Assembly (NCBI GenBank): GCA_015063905.1
Contig: SVTF01000017.1
Span: forward strand, 1 to 37,232
Reading direction: 5' to 3'
DNA: 37,232 bases
Source: Oscillospiraceae bacterium
GTDB taxonomy: Bacteria > Bacillota > Clostridia > Oscillospirales > CAG-272
Positions 31,998 to 37,232 of this stretch are shown in pieces (position 1 is the first letter of the stretch; the number at the start of each line of letters is the position of its first letter). The notes under the pieces were generated by a model. That model was given only the letters and a program-made list of their open reading frames with translations, was not told the origin of the DNA and did no database searches. The translations under genes were made by a program, and so were the position numbers.

Positions 31998-32774
31998 TTA
32001 TTTCAATTCTCTGTTAAGGTTTGGAGTGAGCTGAGCCAACATACCGCCGTCCACAACCAGCTCGGCGCCCGTGGTATTGCGTGATTCATCGCTCCCAAAA
32101 TACCAAGCCGCGTTGGCAATATCCTCAAATTCGGCTACATCGCCGATGGGGGTATAGTTTGCAAGACAGCATCTGGCGTTATTTTTGTTGGTCTCCCAGC
32201 GCTCCGTTTTGATCAATCCGGGAAGCACGACATTGGAACGTATTCCGTATTTTCCCCAATCCACCGCGAACGATTTTGACATAGCTATCATCGCGCTCTT
32301 GGACGAGCAATAGGCGCATCTGTCCTCGGTAACTCGCAGAGCCGAGTTAGAGCCGATAAAAACTATTGACCCTTTTCCCTTTTGCTTCATCTGCCGCGCC
32401 GCGTTTCTCGCCATGAGAAAGTTCCAACCGAGGTTTGTGGTATATACACTCATAAGCTCGTTTATATCGACCTCAAGGCTTACCTGACCTATGCCAAGAT
32501 TGACAGCATTCAGCACGAGCGTATCAAGCAGATATCCCATGCTCGCTATATCGTCATATATAGCCTTGACGTTGTCCTCATCAAGCCTGTCGGCTACATA
32601 AGAATATCCTTTGGCAAAAACGCCGTATTTTTCGGCGATAGTCTTTGCCGCCGCATCGGAGCGTTCAAGACTCCTGCTACCGATAAATACGTCGTAGCCC
32701 TCGCACGCAAAGCGCTCCGCAATGGCGTATCCCGTACCGTTGGTTGCTCCCGTCACCAGCACACTCTTTCTCAT
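31998..32774 (-). CDS. Short-chain dehydrogenase/reductase
   Basis: Classical SDR of 258 aa. Cofactor motif TGATNGTG at residues 8-15. Catalytic Ser142, Tyr155 and Lys159 (FIGSNSAL, YCSSK). The usual NNAG is LNAVN here. GIRSNVVLPGLIKTERW and the C-terminal NTTGAELVVDGGM are typical. AAAGGA lies 5 nt before the ATG, which overlaps the preceding stop by 4 nt. As last gene of the dgoD operon it may oxidise a sugar to its lactone or interconvert a keto-acid; this is inference from context. Confidence 0.9.
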   Translation of the reverse strand: MRKSVLVTGATNGTGYAIAERFACEGYDVFIGSRSLERSDAAAKTIAEKYGVFAKGYSYVADRLDEDNVKAIYDDIASMGYLLDTLVLNAVNLGIGQVSLEVDINELMSVYTTNLGWNFLMARNAARQMKQKGKGSIVFIGSNSALRVTEDRCAYCSSKSAMIAMSKSFAVDWGKYGIRSNVVLPGLIKTERWETNKNNARCCLANYTPIGDVAEFEDIANAAWYFGSDESRNTTGAELVVDGGMLAQLTPNLNRELK

Positions 32775-33895
32775 TTTTCCTTTCTCTCCTTACATTCTCG
32801 ATCAAAATCCTTGTCTGCCAAAAGGCAGAATTTCTTTATTAGGTCTATTTCACGCGGATCGTACGGACGATGATTGGGCCTGTAGAGATCGTGAAACCAT
32901 ACAGTAAAATCCACGTCTGTTTCTTCGCCGTTCGCATACCTCTCCCATGTTACCTCCCATGGCTCATAGGTCTGATATTTGCCGGCTACGAAACCCCAAT
33001 TATAGCTTCCTATCTTTTCCATATAAAACAGTGGGAACAAGTCAAATACCGTGTTATGCAGGCATCTGCCCATCCATTCGGTATTCATAAGGGGTCTACC
33101 CTCTTTTTTGAGCCGTTTGATGATACGAACGTGATCCTCAAATCCTCCGTAATAGTGATAGGTAATGATATCGGAATGCTTCAGAGAGTACTCCTCAACC
33201 TCGCAAAGCGGTATATCTTCATCGGGCGACATCATAAAGAGTCCGCAGGTGAGCGGTTGTATCGGACGAACAGCGCGTACCGTTTCAAACATTCTTTTTA
33301 GATTAGGTAGTGTGATATTCCTGCGCATACTGTTGCCCGGCTCGTTATATACGTCCCAGACGCATATACGCTCGTCGTCCTTATACGCGGTAACTATCTG
33401 ACGCACCATTTCATAATATTTTTCCGCGCTCTCACAATTATCCAGATAAAAATGCGGAGCGGGTTGTGTGTGTTTACCATGCTGTGAACGCTTTACACCG
33501 CCATGATATCCGACGTCGTAAGACTGTTCTCCTACATATGGCATTTTCCACTCTGGCGTTTTTGGGGGCATGCAATCGTTAGCAAGCACTATCATACAGC
33601 TTATTGAGTGTTCCGCAAACAGAGATATATATCTCTCAAGACGCTCCATAAATCCGTCAGGATCGTCAAGCCAACAGACGTGTGCCATAGAAGGAAAGAT
33701 GCGTACGGTATTATAGCCCGTTTCTTTCATCAAAGCAACCTCTTTCTCAGCGGTCTTTATTCTATCGTCAAAATGCAATGCCTGCCACTGGTCCACATGG
33801 TTGATTGCATCCGACGGCATATAATTGCATCCACGTAGCCAAGGACGTCGATTATACCATTCCCAAGCGCGTTCTTTAGTCCATCTTTTACTCAT
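32771..33895 (-). CDS. Clan GH-A (GH5-like) glycoside hydrolase, cytoplasmic
   Basis: TIM-barrel glycosidase of 374 aa. The acid/base is Glu185 in WDVYNEPG, and the nucleophile is probably Glu273 in PLMNTEWMGR, the strand 4 and strand 7 positions of clan GH-A. WLRGCNYMPSDAINHVDQWQ near the N-terminus, given here at about residues 19-38, is like other proteins loosely annotated as 1,4-beta-xylanase. No signal peptide is visible. GAGGTG is 5 nt before the ATG. It lies between dgoD and the SDR with an 8-nt gap and a 4-nt overlap, so it likely acts on an imported oligosaccharide, perhaps releasing galactose or a uronic sugar. The true substrate is unknown. Confidence 0.85.
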   Translation of the reverse strand: MSKRWTKERAWEWYNRRPWLRGCNYMPSDAINHVDQWQALHFDDRIKTAEKEVALMKETGYNTVRIFPSMAHVCWLDDPDGFMERLERYISLFAEHSISCMIVLANDCMPPKTPEWKMPYVGEQSYDVGYHGGVKRSQHGKHTQPAPHFYLDNCESAEKYYEMVRQIVTAYKDDERICVWDVYNEPGNSMRRNITLPNLKRMFETVRAVRPIQPLTCGLFMMSPDEDIPLCEVEEYSLKHSDIITYHYYGGFEDHVRIIKRLKKEGRPLMNTEWMGRCLHNTVFDLFPLFYMEKIGSYNWGFVAGKYQTYEPWEVTWERYANGEETDVDFTVWFHDLYRPNHRPYDPREIDLIKKFCLLADKDFDRECKERKEK

Positions 33896-33903
33896 AGCTC
33901 ACC

Positions 33904-35055
33904 TCACCAATCGGCAACACTTCCGTCCTCGTGGTAAAGGCGCGGCGTTGTCCATTTGCCGTCATATATCTTATCCTTTAGCGCATCCTCGTCAAGCTCC
34001 ACACCGAGTCCCGCGCCCGTGGGTACATCGATATATCCCTGCTTTATCTCAAATGGTTTCTTTATGTATCCAACGCCAAGATCGCTCTTATCCGGGTTGC
34101 CGGGATGCTCTTGAGCCAAGAAATTGGGCGTACAGGTGTCAAGCTGCAAGCATGCTGCCAAGGAAATGGGACCTAACGGATTGTGCGGCGCGACCGTGCC
34201 GAAATAAAGCTCCGACATGGTAGCTATCTTTCTCGCCTCAAATATACCGCCGCAATGGCAGAGGTCGGGCTGAACTATGCTTACCGCCTGCTTTTCAATG
34301 AGCTGACGATATTCCCATTTGCCGAACAGACGCTCTCCTGCCGCTATCGGTATTGAGGTCGAACGCGCTATATTTACCATGCAGTCAACATTTTCGGGCA
34401 AACAAGGCTCCTCTATAAAGAAAGGCATATAGGGCTTCAATTCATCGACAAGCCGTGGCGCCATAGCGGGACTTACCCTACCGTGAAAATCGATGGCGAG
34501 GTCAACGCCCATTCCTATCCTCTCTCTGACCGCCGCAAATCTCTCAATGTGCTTTTTGACGTTTTCGGGAGTATCTATCGCTTTTATTGGAGGAATTATC
34601 GAATATTTGAGCGCGGTATATCCATCTTTGAGTCTTTCATCCGTAATTTTGAGCATTTCCTCAATGGCAAACTCTCCCGCAACGCCCGCGCGCTTGACAT
34701 GTGTATACATACGTATCTTATCGCGACATCTGCCGCCCAGCATCTCATACACGGGACAATTATAGTATTTGCCCTTTATATCCCACATCGCTTGCTCTAT
34801 TCCGCTTATTGCGGACATCATGATAGGCCCTCCGCGATAAAAGCCACCACGATATAATGCTTGAACGTGATGCTCTATCATCATAGGGTCTTTACCGATA
34901 AGATATTCTTCAAACTCGCGTATGACCGCCTCTACCGAGTTACAGTGTCCCTCAAGCACAGGCTCACCAAGACCAACTATACCGCTATCTGTATGCATCT
35001 TTAAAAACATCCACCGCGGCTTTACCTTTATAAGCTCTAATCTTGTTATTTTCAT
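33904..35055 (-). CDS. dgoD: D-galactonate dehydratase
   Basis: Enolase-superfamily enzyme of 383 aa that converts D-galactonate to 2-keto-3-deoxygalactonate. KPRWMFLKMHTDSGIVGLGEP and YRGGFYRGGPIMMSAISGIE follow the E. coli DgoD pattern closely (about residues 12-32 and 68-87). Metal ligands Asp189, Glu215 and Glu241 and catalytic His191 and His291 are all present, each shifted by 6 from the E. coli enzyme (183, 209, 235, 185, 285). GGAGGTG is 7 nt before the ATG. With dgoK and dgoA nearby, this completes the galactonate pathway. Confidence 0.92.
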   Translation of the reverse strand: MKITRLELIKVKPRWMFLKMHTDSGIVGLGEPVLEGHCNSVEAVIREFEEYLIGKDPMMIEHHVQALYRGGFYRGGPIMMSAISGIEQAMWDIKGKYYNCPVYEMLGGRCRDKIRMYTHVKRAGVAGEFAIEEMLKITDERLKDGYTALKYSIIPPIKAIDTPENVKKHIERFAAVRERIGMGVDLAIDFHGRVSPAMAPRLVDELKPYMPFFIEEPCLPENVDCMVNIARSTSIPIAAGERLFGKWEYRQLIEKQAVSIVQPDLCHCGGIFEARKIATMSELYFGTVAPHNPLGPISLAACLQLDTCTPNFLAQEHPGNPDKSDLGVGYIKKPFEIKQGYIDVPTGAGLGVELDEDALKDKIYDGKWTTPRLYHEDGSVADW

Positions 35056-35057
35056 GC

Positions 35058-35744
35058 TTACACCTCCAGGTCAATCTCCTTGTAAATCTTTGGAACTATC
35101 TTGTTTTCATAAGGGAAATCGTTCATATCGAGCGAGTCGAACAGTCCGCAATGCATAGGTATCGCAGTGCATCCAATACGCTCGCAAAATCTTGCTCCGT
35201 CGGCAAAATTCATATTGTTTCCAACGCCGTTTACAGGCAGAAATACGTAATCAATATGTGTCGGCAGATCGCCAAATATATCCTCATTATAGAGCGTGTC
35301 GCCCGTGACGTAGTACACCTTGTCCCCCGCCTTTATGATAACTCCTATAGCGCGATCGTCCGAATGCTCCGCCTTGACCGCCATAAAGGTAACGCCACCC
35401 TCCGTCCACTCGGTGCGGCGGTCAAAACAAACGTAATTGTTATTGCCACCGAATTTTCTCACCCTTTGCCATGCGTTACGCGAAGCAAGCACGCACACGC
35501 CCGTGTCCTCTTCGAGATAGTGGGCAAGCGTTTCGGGATCGGTATGATCAAGATGATCATGCGTAAGCACTATAACGTCGGGATTTATCTTAAGAAATCT
35601 CTCGTCCACCGGGGCTCTGCGGTGCTTTTTTTCATCTATCGCTCCTACACTATCGGAAAGATAAGGGTCTATAATGATGCGCTTTTTGCAACATTCAAAA
35701 AGCAATCCTGCCTGCCCTAACCAGGTAACCTTGACTGTATTCAT
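35058..35744 (-). CDS. MBL-fold hydrolase, UlaG-like
   Basis: Metallo-beta-lactamase-fold protein of 228 aa. VTWLGQAGLLFECCKKRIIIDP is a UlaG-type N-terminus (given in part; residues 5-26), and the metal motif is LTHDHLDHTDP. VYYVTGDTLYNEDI and FLPVNGVGNNMNFADGA, then PMHCGLFD, supply the later metal ligands as in UlaG, the ascorbate-6-phosphate lactonase. AAGGAGG precedes the ATG. First in the dgoD operon, so a sugar-acid lactonase (for example galactono-lactone to galactonate) is a reasonable guess. Confidence 0.82.
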   Translation of the reverse strand: MNTVKVTWLGQAGLLFECCKKRIIIDPYLSDSVGAIDEKKHRRAPVDERFLKINPDVIVLTHDHLDHTDPETLAHYLEEDTGVCVLASRNAWQRVRKFGGNNNYVCFDRRTEWTEGGVTFMAVKAEHSDDRAIGVIIKAGDKVYYVTGDTLYNEDIFGDLPTHIDYVFLPVNGVGNNMNFADGARFCERIGCTAIPMHCGLFDSLDMNDFPYENKIVPKIYKEIDLEV

Positions 35745-35803
35745 CCCTTTTTGCCTCCTTACGCAAATATTACCTTACACTTACCATAATAACAAACCAA
35801 ATA

Positions 35804-35832
35804 TTGACATTCAAGCAAAAAAGTGATATAAT
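35804..35832 (+). promoter_or_regulatory. Promoter of the AraC-type regulator
   Basis: TTGACA (35804-35809), 17-nt spacer, TATAAT (35827-35832) with TGA before it. It lies between divergent genes; I see no equally clear promoter for the minus-strand operon, which would fit activation by the regulator. Confidence 0.85.
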
Positions 35833-35861
35833 ATAGTCAAAAAGTTAGATTTGGAGGCACT

Positions 35862-36650
35862 ATGATGCTTTATCAATCCGAAAATTTTGGCAAAAGTTTT
35901 GAATTCAGAAGCAGACCGCACCAAAATTGGAGTATTCCCCTTCATATTCACGAATACAGCGAATTTGCTTTTACAAAAAGCGGTATAGCCACCGTAGCGG
36001 TTGACGGTAAGACCTATTTTATACCCAAAGATCATCTGATTTTTATTCTGCCAAATCAAGCACATGAATACTGCGACAACGGCGACAACACTTTACGTTG
36101 TGCCGTCTTTTCAAACGACCACGTTCCCGCTTTTTTCGAGAAAATACGTAACACCAAGCCACAAAACCCCGTTGTTGATATGAGCGCGCACGCGTGGTTG
36201 CTCCGTGAGCTTGAAACGGCAGATACACAAAACACTGTAAAGCTTTGCGGTCTTTTGAATCTCTTATGTGACGTGGTACTGTCATCTTGCGAGTGGATTC
36301 CTCATGACCGCCGCGAGCAGTCCTTATTCTGCGACGTAATTAGATACGTGTCGGCAAATTTCAAGGAAGACATCAAGCTTTTCGACGTGGCGAAAAAGTT
36401 AGGTTATAATGAAAAATATCTGTCCTACACTTTTCACTCCTTGACGGAAATGAACTTCAGGGATCTGCTTGCATCTTATAGGATCGACCTTGCCAAGAAA
36501 ATGCTATCCTCTGCCCCCTCATCGCATGTAAACATCTCGAATATTGCGCTTGAGTGCGGATTTTCATCCGTAAACACCTTTAACAGAGCTTTTCGCAAGC
36601 TAGCGGGCATGACTCCGACGGAATATATGCACCGACAGATAAATGTATAA
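35862..36650 (+). CDS. AraC family transcriptional regulator
   Basis: Up to 262 aa. The N-terminal part is a cupin-like sensor domain (HQNWSIPLHIHEYSEFAFTK, FIPKDHLIFILPNQAHEY). The C-terminal ~100 residues hold two helix-turn-helix motifs: DIKLFDVAKKLGYNEKYLSY and VNISNIALECGFSSVNTFNR, then AFRKLAGMTPTEYM. GGAGG lies 4 nt before ATG 35862 and 7 nt before ATG 35865; the second start is likely. It is divergent from the dgoD operon and most likely controls it. Confidence 0.92.
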   Translation: MMLYQSENFGKSFEFRSRPHQNWSIPLHIHEYSEFAFTKSGIATVAVDGKTYFIPKDHLIFILPNQAHEYCDNGDNTLRCAVFSNDHVPAFFEKIRNTKPQNPVVDMSAHAWLLRELETADTQNTVKLCGLLNLLCDVVLSSCEWIPHDRREQSLFCDVIRYVSANFKEDIKLFDVAKKLGYNEKYLSYTFHSLTEMNFRDLLASYRIDLAKKMLSSAPSSHVNISNIALECGFSSVNTFNRAFRKLAGMTPTEYMHRQINV

Positions 36651-36704
36651 GTTGACTTCTCAAAATCACTCCCCAAAATTGCAAAGAAAATATCAAATTA
36701 CCCC

Positions 36705-36733
36705 TTGACAAAGCAGAGCAAATACTGTATAAT
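36705..36733 (+). promoter_or_regulatory. Consensus promoter of the small ORF (and perhaps the tRNA-Leu locus)
   Basis: TTGACA (36705-36710), 17-nt spacer, TATAAT (36728-36733): a perfect match to the housekeeping consensus. No terminator is seen between the small ORF and the tRNA-Leu copies. Confidence 0.88.
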
Positions 36734-36789
36734 ACCAATTGCGGTAATTTTTCGTTGTGGAAATATTTATTTGCGTGGAGAGAGCTTTT

Positions 36790-37002
36790 ATGGCAACATA
36801 CAAGCAAATACAAGAATACGTAAAATTTAAATACGGATTCCAACCTAAAACTTGTTGGATTGCACACATGAAAGAGTTGTGTGGGTTGCCCATCAAACCA
36901 TCCCATAACAGATATTCGTTGACAAAAAGAGAAAAACCTTGTCCCGCCGATAAGCAAGAAGCTATTATAGATGCGTTTAAGCACTTTGAAATGATCAAGT
37001 AA
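36790..37002 (+). CDS. Small protein of about 70 aa, function unknown
   Basis: A 70-aa ORF starting MATYKQIQEYVKFKYGFQPK with GGAGAGAG 8-9 nt upstream (the frame is open to 36757 without a better start). The rest is rich in Cys/His/Lys: TCWIAHMKELCGLPIK, then REKPCPADKQEAIIDAFKHF. It reads like a compact conserved domain, and I believe similar small proteins occur in many Firmicutes, but I cannot name a family. A perfect promoter drives it, and the tRNA-Leu copies follow 12 nt after its stop, so co-transcription with a tRNA is possible. Confidence 0.72.
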   Translation: MATYKQIQEYVKFKYGFQPKTCWIAHMKELCGLPIKPSHNRYSLTKREKPCPADKQEAIIDAFKHFEMIK

Positions 37003-37014
37003 AAAACTTAATAT

Positions 37015-37124
37015 GCGGGTATGGCGGAATTGCGAGCGTGCGAAGCACCTCGGTCAGCAGGCTTGCCTGCGTTTGCAGACTGCGCTAGATTCAGGTTCTA
37101 GTGAGGTTACCTTCGTGCAGGTTC
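37015..37124 (+). pseudogene. Interrupted and truncated tRNA-Leu copy
   Basis: Compared with the intact tRNA-Leu that follows, this copy matches at GCGGGTATGGCGGAATTG, carries a 42-nt insert in the D-loop (37033-37074), matches again from GCAGAC through the anticodon (CAG) and variable arms with one extra T at 37081, and stops in the T-arm at GGTTC. The 3' T-arm and acceptor strand are missing, so it is not functional. The insert contains CGAGCG, GCGAAGCAC and the hairpin GCAGGCTTGCCTGC. Confidence 0.82.
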
Positions 37125-37144
37125 GCACAAAATCAATTTAATAT

Positions 37145-37231
37145 GCGGGTATGGCGGAATTGGCAGACGCGCTAGATTCAGGTTCTAGTGAGGTTACCTT
37201 CGTGCAGGTTCAAGTCCTGTTACCCGCACCA
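37145..37231 (+). tRNA. tRNA-Leu (CAG)
   Basis: A complete class II tRNA. Acceptor GCGGGTA pairs with TACCCGC, anticodon stem CTAGA/TCTAG around loop TTCAGGT (anticodon CAG), long variable arm, T-arm CAGG-TTCAAGT-CCTG and encoded CCA (37229-37231). It reads CUG. It follows the broken copy after a 20-nt spacer that ends in TCAATTTAATAT. Confidence 0.95.
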
Positions 37232-37232
37232 A

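Noticed and set aside
37033..37074. The tRNA-Leu insert as a group I intron
   Set aside because: It is only 42 nt, lies in the D-loop rather than the anticodon loop, and lacks any intron core.
37015..37231. tRNA-Leu duplication as an integrase attachment site
   Set aside because: Integration normally repeats the 3' end of the tRNA. Here the 5' part is repeated, and no integrase or mobile genes are in the window.

Overview
The window looks like a chromosomal segment of an anaerobic, probably gut-associated Clostridia-type Firmicute. The signs are near-consensus TTGACA/TATAAT promoters with 17-bp spacing, AGGAGG-type ribosome binding sites, an IspH-ribosomal S1 fusion in the order flavoprotein-cmk-plsC-ispH/S1 that is usual in Clostridia, an oxygen-sensitive pyruvate formate-lyase system, DegV, and no outer-membrane genes. 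Both ends lie in damaged tRNA sequence, so the window may be a whole contig that stops in repeats. I saw no phage, insertion sequence, integrase or CRISPR array.

Layout. 1-400: promoter and two broken tRNA-Pro(CGG)-like copies, one carrying a 50-nt insert. 408-4386: two tandem ATPase/permease pairs of an ABC-2 transporter plus a small membrane/coiled-coil protein. 4585-6318: a separate ABC exporter. 6438-8414: two Gfo/Idh/MocA-type proteins. 8653-9195: nitroreductase. 9347-12774: GH116-like glycosidase with its LacI-type regulator. 12938-16071: pyruvate formate-lyase operon in which the glycyl-radical domain is a separate 80-aa protein. 16285-17145: DegV. 17521-17597: tRNA-Val(GAC). 17765-19750: CotH-kinase lipoprotein with a Thr-Glu-Thr repeat stalk. 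19934-25582: minus-strand operon rpiR-like, flavoprotein, cmk, plsC, ispH/S1, with a one-base frameshift inside the fusion gene. 25812-27080: trxA-trxB. 27217-28939: membrane-bound XRE regulator and alpha/beta hydrolase. 29065-31949: acyltransferase with zinc ribbon, dgoA-like aldolase, dgoK. 31998-35744: UlaG-like hydrolase, dgoD, clan GH-A glycosidase, SDR. 35862-36650: AraC regulator. 36790-37002: small conserved-looking ORF. 37015-37231: interrupted tRNA-Leu copy followed by an intact tRNA-Leu(CAG).

How the genes fit together. Two sugar loci stand out. One is a GH116 enzyme under an adjacent LacI regulator. The other is a galactonate (De Ley-Doudoroff) pathway, with dgoD on one strand and the aldolase and kinase on the other, the two operons meeting at a shared terminator; a glycosidase, an SDR and a possible lactonase ride with dgoD, and an AraC regulator is divergent. 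Pyruvate made there could feed the pyruvate formate-lyase operon, which has a Rex-like (NADH-responsive) site upstream.

The points I consider most worth checking are the split pyruvate formate-lyase, the insert-bearing tRNA copies at both ends that share a 12-mer junction, the frameshift in ispH/S1, and a 24-bp perfect inverted repeat that overlaps the 3' end of tRNA-Val.
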